Shown: one piece after another, positions 34,849 to 44,108 of the stretch
Numbering within the stretch: the stretch's first letter is position 1
Layout: every line of letters begins with the position of its first letter
Assembly (NCBI GenBank): GCA_900468625.1
Contig: UBUL01000039.1
Span: 62,001 to 126,000, forward strand
From: Hyphomicrobiales bacterium
Lineage (GTDB): Bacteria; Pseudomonadota; Alphaproteobacteria; Rhizobiales; Rhizobiaceae
Reading direction: 5' to 3'
Length of the DNA: 64,000 nucleotides
Position numbers and translations under genes: made by a program
The notes under the pieces: model-generated
The model's input: only the letters and a program-made list of their open reading frames with translations
Database searches by the model: none
What the model was told of the DNA's origin: nothing

Positions 34849-36339
34849 ATGACGAAGATCAACAAGGCGGCCTGCATCGGCGGTGGCGTCATCGGCGGCG
34901 GATGGATCGCCCGCTTCCTGCTCGCGGGCATCGATGTCGATGTCTATGACCCGCATCCGGACGCAACCCGCATCGTCGGCGAAGTTCTTGGCAATGCCGA
35001 GAAAGCCTATGCGATGTTGACCGGCGCGCCGCTTCCGCCGCGTGGCAAGCTCACGTTCCGGGACACGCTGGAAGCAGCCGTCGTTGGCGCCGACTGGATC
35101 CAGGAAAGCGTGCCCGAGCGGCTGGATCTCAAGCGCAACGTGCTGACGCAGATCGATGCGGCCGCACGGCCGGATGCGTTGATCGGCTCATCCACCTCAG
35201 GGCTGCTACCGACCGATCTGCAACGCGACATGCGCCATCCCGAGCGCCTGTTCGTCGCCCATCCCTATAATCCCGTCTACCTCCTGCCGCTCGTCGAGAT
35301 CGTCGGCGGCGAAAAGACCAGTGCTGCGACCATCCAGGCGGCGATGGAACGATTGCCTCCCATCGGCATGAAGGGCGTGCATATCGCCAAGGAAATCGAA
35401 GCTTTCGTCGGCGACCGCCTGCTGGAAGCGCTCTGGCGCGAGGCACTCTGGCTGATAAAGGACGATATCTGCACCGTCGAGACGCTCGACGATGTCATCC
35501 GCTATTCCTTCGGCCTGCGCTGGGCGCAGATGGGCCTGTTCCAGACTTACCGCATTGCCGGTGGCGAGGCCGGCATGCGGCACTTCCTGGCGCAGTTCGG
35601 CCCTGCCCTGCAGTGGAATTGGACGAAGCTTATGGACGTCGTCGATCTCGACGACGCCCTTGTCGAAAAGATCGGCCGGCAGTCCGACGAGCAGGCGGAC
35701 TGCCTGTCGATCCGCGAACTCGAACGCATCCGCGACGAAAACCTCGTTGGCATCCTTCAGAGCCTGAAGGGGGGCCATGGCGGCAAAGGCTGGGGCGCCG
35801 GCAAGCTGCTGAAGGATTTCGAACGGCAGCTCTGGGCTGATGGCGGGGACAGGAAAGAGACGCCGGATATCACAAAGCCACTGCGCCTGATCGACACTAA
35901 GGTCAGCCCGGCCTGGGTCGACTATAACGGCCATATGACCGAGCATCGCTATCTGCAGGTCTTCGGCGACACGTCTGACGCGCTTTTGCGGCTGATCGGC
36001 GTCAATCTCGATTATGTCGAGCGCGGCCATAGCTATTATACGGTGGAAACCCATATCCGCCATCTCGGCGAAGCCAAGCTCGGCCAAGTCATCCATTCGA
36101 CCACGCAGGTCCTTGGGTCCGACAAAAAGCGGCTGCATCTGTTCCATACTTTGCATGACACCGCGAGCGGCGACGTGATCGCCACCGCGGAACAGATGCT
36201 GCTGCATGTGGACGCGAAGGCGGGCAAGGCCGTTGCCGCACCGGAGGAGGTGCTGAGCAAATTAGGGCCGATCGCCGACGCGCACGCAGCCTTGGCCGTA
36301 CCGGAGGGAGCCGGCCGTCATGTGGGACAAAAACGCTAG
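34849..36339 (+). CDS. lcdH: L-carnitine dehydrogenase fused to betainyl-CoA thioesterase
   Basis: This 496-residue bifunctional protein joins two steps of carnitine breakdown. Residues 1-320 are a 3-hydroxyacyl-CoA dehydrogenase-like L-carnitine dehydrogenase, with GGGVIGGGWIARFLLAG as the NAD-binding loop and SSTSGLLPTDLQ and HPYNPVYLLPLVEIVGG in the active-site region. Residues 345-480 form a hotdog thioesterase (SPAWVDYNGHMTEHRYLQVFGDTSDALL, GHSYYTVETHIRHLGEAKLG), which hydrolyses betainyl-CoA to glycine betaine and CoA. The two activities flank the BKACE step, so the fusion couples entry to exit of that reaction. Fusion of this kind is known in rhizobia, while Pseudomonas has separate cdhA and cdhB genes. 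Confidence 0.92.
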   Translation: MTKINKAACIGGGVIGGGWIARFLLAGIDVDVYDPHPDATRIVGEVLGNAEKAYAMLTGAPLPPRGKLTFRDTLEAAVVGADWIQESVPERLDLKRNVLTQIDAAARPDALIGSSTSGLLPTDLQRDMRHPERLFVAHPYNPVYLLPLVEIVGGEKTSAATIQAAMERLPPIGMKGVHIAKEIEAFVGDRLLEALWREALWLIKDDICTVETLDDVIRYSFGLRWAQMGLFQTYRIAGGEAGMRHFLAQFGPALQWNWTKLMDVVDLDDALVEKIGRQSDEQADCLSIRELERIRDENLVGILQSLKGGHGGKGWGAGKLLKDFERQLWADGGDRKETPDITKPLRLIDTKVSPAWVDYNGHMTEHRYLQVFGDTSDALLRLIGVNLDYVERGHSYYTVETHIRHLGEAKLGQVIHSTTQVLGSDKKRLHLFHTLHDTASGDVIATAEQMLLHVDAKAGKAVAAPEEVLSKLGPIADAHAALAVPEGAGRHVGQKR

Positions 36340-36351
36340 GAGGAAGCGATC

Positions 36352-37512
36352 GTGAATTTCGGGCTCAGCGAAGAACAGGAGATGATCGTCAAGACGGTCA
36401 GGGACTTCGTCGAGACGGAGATCTATCCGCACGAAAACGAGGCCGAGCGCACCGGCATCGTGCCGTCTGAAATTGGAGACGAGATCCGGCGCAAATGTAT
36501 CGAACTCGGCTTCTATGCCTGCAATTTCCCCGAAGAGATCGGCGGCGCGGGGCTCGATCATGTCACCTTCACGCTCGTCGAACGCGAGCTCGGCCGTGGC
36601 TCGATGGGTCTCACCGTCTTCTTCGGCCGTCCATCCGGCATTCTGATGGCCTGCGAGGGCGAACAGCGCGAGCGCTATCTGCTTCCGGCGGTGCGCGGCC
36701 AGAAAATCGACGCGCTCGCTATCACCGAACCGGACGCAGGCTCCGACATGCGCGGCATGAAATGCGCGGCGCGGCAGGATGGCGATGATTTCGTGCTCAA
36801 CGGCACGAAACACTTCATCTCGCATGCCGATGTCGCCGATTTCGTCATCGTCTTCGCCGCGACCGGCGAGGAAGATACTCACAAAGGCGTCAAGAAGAAG
36901 ATCACCGCCTTCCTGGTCGACCGCGGCACGCCGGGCTTCGACATTCTCAAAGGCTACGACTCGGTTTCGCATCGCGGCTACCACAACTCTATCCTGAGCT
37001 TCACCGACTGCCGGCTGCCGAAGTCGCAGGTGCTCGGCGAGGTGCATCGCGGCTTCGATCTTGCCAATCAATGGCTCTACGGAACTCGGCTGACGGTGGC
37101 AGCCACCTGCGTCGGCCGGGCGCGCCGTGTCTTCGATCTCGCTCTACCCTATGCCGCCGAGCGCAAGCAATTCGGCAAGCCCATCGGCGCGAACCAAGGC
37201 GTTTCTTTCAAGCTTGCCGACATGATCACCGAGATCGACGCCGCCGACCTGCTAACCCTATCGGCCGCCTGGAAGCTCGACGCCGGCATTCCGGCCAATC
37301 GCGAGATTGCCTCGGCCAAGCTCTACGCCTCGGAAATGCTCGCCCGCGTCACCGACGAGGCAATCCAGATCTTCGGCGGTATGGGCCTCATGGACGACCT
37401 GCCGCTCGCACGCTTCTGGCGCGACGCCCGCGTCGAGCGCATCTGGGACGGCACCTCGGAAATCCAGCGGCATATCATCAGCCGTGATCTGCTTCGGCCG
37501 TTCGGAGCGTGA
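36352..37512 (+). CDS. Acyl-CoA dehydrogenase, probable gamma-butyrobetainyl-/crotonobetainyl-CoA type
   Basis: This 386-residue flavoenzyme has the full acyl-CoA dehydrogenase layout: N-terminal helical domain, middle beta domain with ITEPDAGSDMRGMKCAARQDGDDFVLNGTKHFISHA, and C-terminal helical domain with RKQFGKPIGANQGVSFKLADM and WDGTSEIQRHIISRDLLRP. In this operon it most likely oxidises gamma-butyrobetainyl-CoA to crotonobetainyl-CoA (or the reverse, as CaiA does), feeding the CaiD-like hydratase. The start is GTG 36352 with AGGAGGAA 6 bases upstream. Electron-transfer flavoprotein genes are absent here, so a housekeeping ETF must serve. Substrate assignment is inferred from context. Confidence 0.85.
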   Translation: MNFGLSEEQEMIVKTVRDFVETEIYPHENEAERTGIVPSEIGDEIRRKCIELGFYACNFPEEIGGAGLDHVTFTLVERELGRGSMGLTVFFGRPSGILMACEGEQRERYLLPAVRGQKIDALAITEPDAGSDMRGMKCAARQDGDDFVLNGTKHFISHADVADFVIVFAATGEEDTHKGVKKKITAFLVDRGTPGFDILKGYDSVSHRGYHNSILSFTDCRLPKSQVLGEVHRGFDLANQWLYGTRLTVAATCVGRARRVFDLALPYAAERKQFGKPIGANQGVSFKLADMITEIDAADLLTLSAAWKLDAGIPANREIASAKLYASEMLARVTDEAIQIFGGMGLMDDLPLARFWRDARVERIWDGTSEIQRHIISRDLLRPFGA

Positions 37513-37516
37513 GCCC

Positions 37517-39574
37517 ATGATGCAGCGCTCGCTTGACCGCCTGATCCGACCCAGAACGATCGCCGTCTTTGGCGGTCGTGAAGCCCGGCGCGTGATCGAG
37601 CAATGCGACCGCATGGGATTCGCTGGTGAGATCTGGCCGGTGCACCCGACGCAGGAGAGCGTACTTGGTCGCCGCTGCTATCGGTCGGTCGCCGAACTGC
37701 CCGACGCGCCGGACGCCGCTTTCGTCGGCGTCAACCGAACGCTCACAGTCGATATCGTGCGTGAACTTTCCGCAAGAGGAGCTGGCGGCGCCGTCTGCTA
37801 TGCCTCGGGCTTCAGCGAAGCCATCGCGGAACTGGCCGGCGGCGCGGACCTGCAGCAGGCACTTGTCGAGGCGGCAGGCGCCATGCCGATCGTCGGGCCG
37901 AACTGCTACGGCATGATCAATGGCCTCGACGGCGCCCTGCTCTGGCCAGACCAGCATGGCATCGTGCGCACCGAACGCGGTGTCGCGATCCTCACCCAAT
38001 CCTCCAATATCGCCATCAATCTCAGCATGCAAAAACGCGGCGTGCCGATCAGCTATCTGATGACGGCGGGCAACCAGGCGCAGACCGGTCTGTCGGACCT
38101 AGCCCGGGCCGTCCTTGAAGATCCCTGTGTCACGGCGGTTGGCCTGCATATCGAAGGCTTCGGCGATATAAGGGCGCTGGAGGCGCTCGCCACGCGCGCC
38201 AGAGCGCTGAAGAAGCCGCTCGTCGCGTTGAAGGTCGGAAAATCCGAGCAGGCTCAGCGCGCCACCGTCTCGCATACGGCATCGCTTGCCGGAAGCGACG
38301 CGGTTGCCGACTCCGTTCTCGACCGCCTCGGCATCGGCCGCGTCGCGACATTGCCGGAACTCATCGAAACGCTGAAACTTCTGCACGTCGCAGGTCCGCT
38401 CGAGAGCAATGCGATCTCCTCGATGAGCTGTTCGGGCGGCGAGGCATCGCTGATGGCCGATGCCGCCGTCGGCCGCAATGTCGAATTCCGTGCCCTGAAG
38501 CCCGAGCAATTGCCAGCGTTGCGCGCAAGCCTCGGGCAGATGGTGACGCTCTCCAACCCCCTCGACTACCACACCTTCGTCTGGGGTGATTTGGCACGGC
38601 AGACGGAAGCATTCAGCGCCATGTTCGCCGGCGATTATGCCCTCAACCTCATCGTGCTTGATTTCCCGCGCGAAGACCGCTGCGACGGCACGGACTGGAT
38701 GATTACCGTTTCCGCCATCATCGCGGCCGCCAAGCAGACCGGGGCCCGCGCCGGCATCCTCGCGACATTGCCCGAAAACATGCCGGAAGCGATTGCCGGG
38801 CAATTGATCGAAGCCGGCATCGTGCCGCTGTGCGGTATCAGTGAAGCGCTGGCGGCATCGGACATTGCTAGAGGGATTGCCGTTGCCTGGAAGAAGCCAC
38901 AGCCATTGCCGCTTCTCAGCACACGCACGGAAGCAGGTGAAATCGAGACCCTAAGCGAGGCCGAAGCCAAGGCCGAGCTTGCAGCCTCGGGCCTTGCCAT
39001 CCCGATGGGCAAAACTGCCATGACGGCACGCGACGCGGCCGACCGCGCGGAGGAGCTCGGTTTCCCGGTCGCGCTCAAGGCGCTTGGGGTCGAGCACAAA
39101 TCCGATGTCGGTGCCGTCAAGCTCAACCTATGGGATAGGAATGCGGTCAGGGATGCGGCCGAGAGCATGGCTGGTGTCGCTCGCGGCTTCCTCGTCGAAC
39201 GGATGGTCGACCGTCCCATCGCAGAGCTCATCGTTGGCGCGGTCCGCGATCCGGTCGTCGGCCCGACATTAACCGTTGGCGCGGGCGGAATTCTCGTGGA
39301 ATTGCTTGAGGATTCCGTCGTTTTGACGCTCCCCGTGACGAAAGCCGAGGTTCTTGAGCGGATTTCGCGGCTGAAGGTTCGCAAATTGATCGAAGGTTAT
39401 CGAGGTGGTGCGAAAAGCAGCCTCGAAATCGTAGCCGAAGCCGTCCTATCCGCGGCAGAATATGTCGTAACGAACGCCGCACGGCTTGAAGAACTGGACA
39501 TTAATCCATTGATGGTCCTACCAGAATCTCGCGGCGTCGTTGTCGCAGATGCCCTCATCCGGCGAAGGAGGTAG
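37517..39574 (+). CDS. ADP-forming acyl-CoA synthetase (acetate-CoA ligase family)
   Basis: This 685-residue protein has the ADP-forming acyl-CoA synthetase architecture: CoA-binding Rossmann domain (about 5-125), succinyl-CoA ligase-like domains (about 140-440) with the phosphohistidine segment TVSHTASLAGSDAV, and a C-terminal ATP-grasp domain (about 455-680) with GFPVALKALGVEHKSDVGAVKLNL and LTVGAGGILVELLEDS. It would activate a carboxylate with CoA while making ADP and phosphate. In this operon the expected substrates are gamma-butyrobetaine, crotonobetaine or carnitine. That task is done by the AMP-forming CaiC and transferase CaiB in E. coli, neither of which is present. Four bases separate it from the dehydrogenase gene. 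Confidence 0.83.
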   Translation: MMQRSLDRLIRPRTIAVFGGREARRVIEQCDRMGFAGEIWPVHPTQESVLGRRCYRSVAELPDAPDAAFVGVNRTLTVDIVRELSARGAGGAVCYASGFSEAIAELAGGADLQQALVEAAGAMPIVGPNCYGMINGLDGALLWPDQHGIVRTERGVAILTQSSNIAINLSMQKRGVPISYLMTAGNQAQTGLSDLARAVLEDPCVTAVGLHIEGFGDIRALEALATRARALKKPLVALKVGKSEQAQRATVSHTASLAGSDAVADSVLDRLGIGRVATLPELIETLKLLHVAGPLESNAISSMSCSGGEASLMADAAVGRNVEFRALKPEQLPALRASLGQMVTLSNPLDYHTFVWGDLARQTEAFSAMFAGDYALNLIVLDFPREDRCDGTDWMITVSAIIAAAKQTGARAGILATLPENMPEAIAGQLIEAGIVPLCGISEALAASDIARGIAVAWKKPQPLPLLSTRTEAGEIETLSEAEAKAELAASGLAIPMGKTAMTARDAADRAEELGFPVALKALGVEHKSDVGAVKLNLWDRNAVRDAAESMAGVARGFLVERMVDRPIAELIVGAVRDPVVGPTLTVGAGGILVELLEDSVVLTLPVTKAEVLERISRLKVRKLIEGYRGGAKSSLEIVAEAVLSAAEYVVTNAARLEELDINPLMVLPESRGVVVADALIRRRR

Positions 39575-39580
39575 CGGAAG

Positions 39581-40363
39581 TTGCAAGATCCCATTCGAAC
39601 GCGATGCGTAGACGGCATTCTTGAGGTTATTATCGACAGGCCGAAGGCGAATGCCATCGACCTGGCGACTAGCCGCAAGATGGGGTTGATCTTTCGCGAT
39701 TTCCGCGACAACCGGGATCTGCGCGTCGCCATTGTTACCGGCGCCGGCGAGAAATTCTTTTCCGCCGGCTGGGATTTGAAGGCTGCGGCTGATGGCGATG
39801 CCGTCGACGGCGACTATGGCGTCGGCGGTTTCGGTGGCCTGCAGGAACTGCGCGACCTCAACAAGCCGATCATCTGCGCCGTCAACGGCATCTGTTGCGG
39901 CGGTGGGCTTGAGATCGCGCTTTCCGCCGATCTGATCGTCGCCGCCGCCCACGCCACCTTCGCTTTGCCGGAGATCCGCTCGGGCACCGTCGCCGATGCG
40001 GCGTCGATCAAGCTGCCGAAACGAATTCCGTATCATATCGCCATGGACATGCTGCTGACCGGCCGCTGGCTCAATGTCGAGGAGGCCCATCGCTGGGGCT
40101 TCGTCAACGAGATCGTCACGGCCGACAAGCTGATGGACCGGGCCTGGGAACTGGCCCGACTGCTGGCAAGCGGTCCGCCGCTCGTCTATGCGGCGATCAA
40201 GGAAATCGTTCGTGAAGCGGAAGGCTCGACGTTTCAGGCTGCCATGAACAAGATCACCAAACGGCAGTTTGCGACCGTCGACGTCCTCTATTCGAGTGAA
40301 GATCAATTGGAAGGCGCACGGGCTTTTGCGGAGAAGCGAGCCCCAATCTGGAAAGGAAGATAG
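39581..40363 (+). CDS. caiD: Enoyl-CoA hydratase, CaiD-like crotonobetainyl-CoA hydratase
   Basis: This 260-residue crotonase hydrates crotonobetainyl-CoA to L-carnitinyl-CoA. The oxyanion-hole segments are GEKFFSAGWDLKAAADG (about 54-70) and AVNGICCGGGLEIALSADLIVAA (about 98-120), followed by FALPEIRSGTVADAASI. Length equals E. coli CaiD (261), and GWDLKAA is typical of that branch. The start is TTG at 39581, with GGAGG 13 bases upstream. It ends the tight run of carnitine genes. A 126-base gap then leads to a transporter operon, which has its own ribosome site and probably its own promoter. Confidence 0.87.
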   Translation: MQDPIRTRCVDGILEVIIDRPKANAIDLATSRKMGLIFRDFRDNRDLRVAIVTGAGEKFFSAGWDLKAAADGDAVDGDYGVGGFGGLQELRDLNKPIICAVNGICCGGGLEIALSADLIVAAAHATFALPEIRSGTVADAASIKLPKRIPYHIAMDMLLTGRWLNVEEAHRWGFVNEIVTADKLMDRAWELARLLASGPPLVYAAIKEIVREAEGSTFQAAMNKITKRQFATVDVLYSSEDQLEGARAFAEKRAPIWKGR

Positions 40364-40489
40364 AAGCGGCGGCAACCGCTAAATTTCCCACATGCTCGCG
40401 GGCGACAGACTTCAGGCGGAAGAGGAACCGTGACCTGAAGTGACTTGCCCGAAAGCTTTGTCAACACGGCAAGAAGAAGGAACAGGGGA

Positions 40490-42079
40490 ATGAACGACTA
40501 CACGAAATATCTGGCAAGCCGCGTCACCGCGGGCGGGCTCAGCCGCCGCGAATTCATGGGCCGCGCCATGGCTGCGGGCGTGACTTTGACGCTCGCCGAC
40601 AAACTCTTTACCGAAAGTGCAATGGCAGCCGAACCGAAGCGCGGCGGTCATCTGAAGCTTGGCCTCGAAGGCGGTGCTGCAACCGATTCCAAGGACCCGG
40701 CGAAATTCCTGTCGCAGGTCATGTTCTGCATCGGCCGCTGCTGGGGCGACATGCTGGTGGAATCTCACCCGCTGACGGGTGCCGCCGTCCCCTCGCTCGC
40801 CGAATCCTGGCAACCGTCGAAGGATGCCGCCACCTGGACCTTCAAGATCCGCAAGGGCGTCAAGTTCCACAACGGCAAGGATCTGACGATCGACGACGTC
40901 GTCGCCACGCTCAAGCGTCATACGGATGCGAAATCGGAATCCGGCGCGCTTGGCGTCATGAAGTCGATCAAGGAGATCAAGGCCGACGGCGACAACCTCG
41001 TCCTGACCTTGACCGAAGGCAACGCCGACATGCCGTTGCTATTGACCGACTATCATCTCGTCATCCAGCCGAACGGCGGCTATGACGACCCATTGGCCTC
41101 GATCGGCACCGGCCCCTACAAGATGGTGAGCTTCGAGCCCGGCGTACGCGCCACGCTCGAGCGCAACAAGGACGACTGGCGTACCGACCGAGGCTTCGTC
41201 GATAGCGTCGAAATCATCTGCATGAACGATGCGACGGCTCGTATTGCCGCCCTGTCGTCCGGTCAGGTCCATTATATCAACCGCGTAGACCCGAAGACCG
41301 TGGATCTTTTGAAGCGGGCGCCGACTGTGGAAATCCTGGCCACGGCCGGCCGCGGCCACTATGTCTTCATCATGCATTGCGACAAGGCGCCTTTCGACAA
41401 CAACGACCTGCGCCTGGCACTGAAATACGCGATGGATCGTGAGACGATGGTCAAGAAGATCCTTGGGGGCTACGGCAAGATCGGCAACGACTTCCCGATC
41501 AATAGCACCTACGCGTTGTTCCCCGAAGGGATCGAGCAGCGCAAATACGATCCCGACAAGGCTGCCTTCCATTACAAGAAGTCCGGTCACAGTGGTTCCG
41601 TGCTGCTGCGTACATCGGAGGTCGCCTTCCCCGGCGCCGTCGATGCGGCCGTCCTCTATCAGGAAAGCTGCAAGAAGGCCGGCATCAACATCGAGGTCAA
41701 GCGCGAGCCGGGCGATGGATATTGGACGAATGTCTGGAACGTTCAGCCCTTCTCCACCTCCTATTGGGGCGGACGGCCGACGCAGGACCAGATGTATTCC
41801 ACCGCCTATCTTTCGACGGCGGACTGGAACGATACGCGCTTCAAGCGCCCCGACTTCGACAAGCTTCTGCTTCAGGCCCGCTCGGAACTGGACGAGGCCA
41901 AGCGCAAGGAGCTCTACCGCGCCATGGCGATGATGGTGCGCGACGAAGGCGGCGTCATCCTGCCGATGTTCAACGATTTCGTGAACGCCTCCACCAAGCA
42001 GGTGAAGGGCTATGTCCAGGATATCGGCAATGACATGTCGAACGGCTACGTCGCGACCCGTGTCTGGCTCGATGCCTGA
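40490..42079 (+). CDS. Dipeptide-type ABC transporter binding protein, Tat-exported (copy 1)
   Basis: This 529-residue family 5 binding protein carries a twin-arginine signal (SRREFMGRAMAAGVTLTLADKLFTESAMAAE, about residues 18-47), so it is exported folded. The mature part has AESWQPSKDAATWTFKIRKGVKFHNGKDLTIDDVVATLKRH and DNNDLRLALKYAMDRETMVKKILGGYG, standard for DppA/OppA relatives. A close paralogue lies at 46702-48282 with the same C-terminal KGYV-DIGNDMSNGY ending. It follows the carnitine genes and precedes two permeases and a fused ATPase. The ligand is unknown. Carnitine, its esters or a peptide-like compound are the options the context allows. Confidence 0.88.
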   Translation: MNDYTKYLASRVTAGGLSRREFMGRAMAAGVTLTLADKLFTESAMAAEPKRGGHLKLGLEGGAATDSKDPAKFLSQVMFCIGRCWGDMLVESHPLTGAAVPSLAESWQPSKDAATWTFKIRKGVKFHNGKDLTIDDVVATLKRHTDAKSESGALGVMKSIKEIKADGDNLVLTLTEGNADMPLLLTDYHLVIQPNGGYDDPLASIGTGPYKMVSFEPGVRATLERNKDDWRTDRGFVDSVEIICMNDATARIAALSSGQVHYINRVDPKTVDLLKRAPTVEILATAGRGHYVFIMHCDKAPFDNNDLRLALKYAMDRETMVKKILGGYGKIGNDFPINSTYALFPEGIEQRKYDPDKAAFHYKKSGHSGSVLLRTSEVAFPGAVDAAVLYQESCKKAGINIEVKREPGDGYWTNVWNVQPFSTSYWGGRPTQDQMYSTAYLSTADWNDTRFKRPDFDKLLLQARSELDEAKRKELYRAMAMMVRDEGGVILPMFNDFVNASTKQVKGYVQDIGNDMSNGYVATRVWLDA

Positions 42080-42122
42080 TGCCTGAAGCCGGGCGAAGGC
42101 GCCCTCACCCTTGAGGAAGCCG

Positions 42123-42147
42123 GGACCGCGGAAACCTTTCGCGGTCC
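42123..42147 (+). other. Hairpin after the first dipeptide-type binding-protein gene
   Basis: GGACCGCG (42123-42130) and CGCGGTCC (42140-42147) form an 8-bp stem around a 9-base loop, extended by flanking GGG/CCC with a bulge. It lies in the 197-base gap before the first permease and has no U tract directly after it. Confidence 0.5.
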
Positions 42148-42276
42148 TCCCGACGTTTCAGGCAATTTCAGGAAAATACGCAGCTGTTTTCCGTTCGGAA
42201 TTGCGTAGAACAACAAGATAGAGCGGCTCAACGATTCCCTGAAACATGGAACCGCTCTCAGTGCGAGGCATCGGCC

Positions 42277-43284
42277 ATGTCCAATCAGCCCCCCGGAACC
42301 GTTCTGCCCGGGCTGAGGTTCAAGCAGCGCTTTCCGCTGCTGTCCCTCATTATAGAGCGTTGCGTGCTGAGCATCATCCTGCTCTTTGCGGTCTCCGTCC
42401 TGATCTTCGGCGGGCTCGAAGCCTTGCCCGGCGATTTCGCCACCACCTATCTCGGTCAGTCGGCAACACCGCAGGCGGTCGCGAATATCCGCGAGGAACT
42501 CGGCCTCAACCGCCCGGTCGTCACTCGCTATGCGGAGTGGCTCGGCAATGCCGTCAAGGGTAATTTCGGCACGTCCTGGGCCAGCAAGAATTCCGTCGGC
42601 GAGCAGATCAGCAAGCGGCTCGGCAATTCCCTGTTTCTGGCCGGCTTCGCCGCCTTGATCTCGGTGCCGCTCGCCGTCTGCCTCGGGATGCTCGCCGTCC
42701 ACTATCGAAACCGCGTGCCGGACAAGATCATCAACGTCATTTCTCTGGCGGCGATCTCGCTACCGGAATTCTTCATCGCCTACCTCCTCATCATGTTCTT
42801 TTCCGTCAAATTCGGCATCGCGACCTTTCCGGCGACGGTCTTCGACGGCATGGGCTTCCTCGACCGATTGAAGGCGATCGCCCTGCCGACGGCCACTCTG
42901 GTCCTCGTCGTGCTTGCGCATATGATGCGCATGACGCGAGCTGCCATCCTGTCCGTCATGTCGTCGGCCTATATGGAAACGGCAGAGCTGAAGGGGCTTT
43001 CCGCCTTCCGCGCCATCGTCAAGCATGCCGCGCCCAATGCGCTGGCGCCGATCATCAACGTCATCGCGCTGAACCTTGCCTATCTCATCGTCGGCGTCGT
43101 CGTCGTCGAAGTCGTCTTCGTCTATCCGGGCATGGGTCAGTACATGGTCGATGCAGTAACGGTGCGCGACATGCCCGTGGTCCAGGCCTGCGGCCTGATC
43201 TTCGCCGCCGTCTATATCTTCCTCAACATGACGGCGGACATTCTCGCCATCGTCGCCAACCCGCGTCTGAGGCATCCGCGATGA
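42277..43284 (+). CDS. Dipeptide-type ABC permease (DppB-like)
   Basis: This 335-residue permease has a polar N-terminus of about 25 residues and then six membrane segments. It shows the DppB features FGGLEALPGDFATTYLG and RPVVTRYAEWLGNAVKGNFGTSW in the first periplasmic loop, and the EAA loop METAELKGLSAFRAIVKHAAPNALAPIINV. The C-terminal VVVEVVFVYPGMGQYMVDAVTVRDMPVVQA is typical of the family. It overlaps the next permease gene by 4 bases. With the partner at 43281 it forms the channel for the ligand of the flanking binding proteins. Confidence 0.92.
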   Translation: MSNQPPGTVLPGLRFKQRFPLLSLIIERCVLSIILLFAVSVLIFGGLEALPGDFATTYLGQSATPQAVANIREELGLNRPVVTRYAEWLGNAVKGNFGTSWASKNSVGEQISKRLGNSLFLAGFAALISVPLAVCLGMLAVHYRNRVPDKIINVISLAAISLPEFFIAYLLIMFFSVKFGIATFPATVFDGMGFLDRLKAIALPTATLVLVVLAHMMRMTRAAILSVMSSAYMETAELKGLSAFRAIVKHAAPNALAPIINVIALNLAYLIVGVVVVEVVFVYPGMGQYMVDAVTVRDMPVVQACGLIFAAVYIFLNMTADILAIVANPRLRHPR

Positions 43285-44108
43285 GATTGAGAGATATCCC
43301 TGTCACCGCCTGGATCGGCATCATCGGTATCCTGATCGCGTTTATCTGCGCGATCTTCGCCCCCTGGATCGCCCCTTACGGCGAGACGGAAGTCGTCGGC
43401 AATGTCTGGCAGCCGGCCGATGCGCAATATTTCTTCGGTCTCGATAATCTTGGCCGCGATATCCTGTCGCGTCTGATCTACGGTACCCGCACGACCCTGT
43501 CCGTCGCGCTCGCGGCAACGATCATTTCCTTCTCGCTCGGCATCATCCTGAGCTTCACCGCCGCCGTCTCGCGCGGATTGATCGACACGGTCTTCTCGCG
43601 CTTCAACGATCTGATGATGTCGATCCCGACGCTGATCTTCGCGCTCGTCGTGCTTGCCGTCCTGCCTCAGAACCTGATCGTGCTGATCCTTGTCATGGCC
43701 ATCCTCGATTCCACCCGCGTCTATCGCCTCGGCCGCGCCGTGGCCCTCGATGTCGCGGTCATGGAATTCGTCGAGGCCGCCAAGCTGCGCGGCGAAGGCA
43801 AGCTCTGGATCATCTTCCGCGAGATCCTGCCCAATACGCTGTCACCGCTGCTGGCCGAATTCGGGCTGCGCTTTGCCTTCTCGATCCTGTTTCTCTCCAC
43901 CCTGTCCTTCCTCGGCCTCGGCATACAGCCGCCGTCGGCCGATTGGGGCGGCATGGTCAAGGACAATAAGGACGGGATCATTTTCGGCATTTCAGCCGCG
44001 CTCGTGCCTGGCTCCGCCATTGCGGCACTGGCGATCTGTGTCAATCTGGTGGTCGACTGGCTTTTGAGACGCACCTCCAGCCTCAAGGGAGGGCGTGGCG
44101 ATGCTTGA
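43281..44108 (+). CDS. Dipeptide-type ABC permease (DppC-like)
   Basis: This 275-residue permease is the second channel subunit. It has one long N-terminal helix (AWIGIIGILIAFICAIFAPWIAPYG), the DppC hallmark YFFGLDNLGRDILSRLIYGTRTTLSVAL (about residues 48-75), and the EAA loop VEAAKLRGEGKLWIIFREILPNTLSPLLAEF. FLGLGIQPPSADWGGMVKDNKDGI, near residue 210, is the usual periplasmic signature. It begins at the ATG overlapping the previous stop and overlaps the ATPase gene by 8 bases. Confidence 0.92.
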   Translation: MRLRDIPVTAWIGIIGILIAFICAIFAPWIAPYGETEVVGNVWQPADAQYFFGLDNLGRDILSRLIYGTRTTLSVALAATIISFSLGIILSFTAAVSRGLIDTVFSRFNDLMMSIPTLIFALVVLAVLPQNLIVLILVMAILDSTRVYRLGRAVALDVAVMEFVEAAKLRGEGKLWIIFREILPNTLSPLLAEFGLRFAFSILFLSTLSFLGLGIQPPSADWGGMVKDNKDGIIFGISAALVPGSAIAALAICVNLVVDWLLRRTSSLKGGRGDA

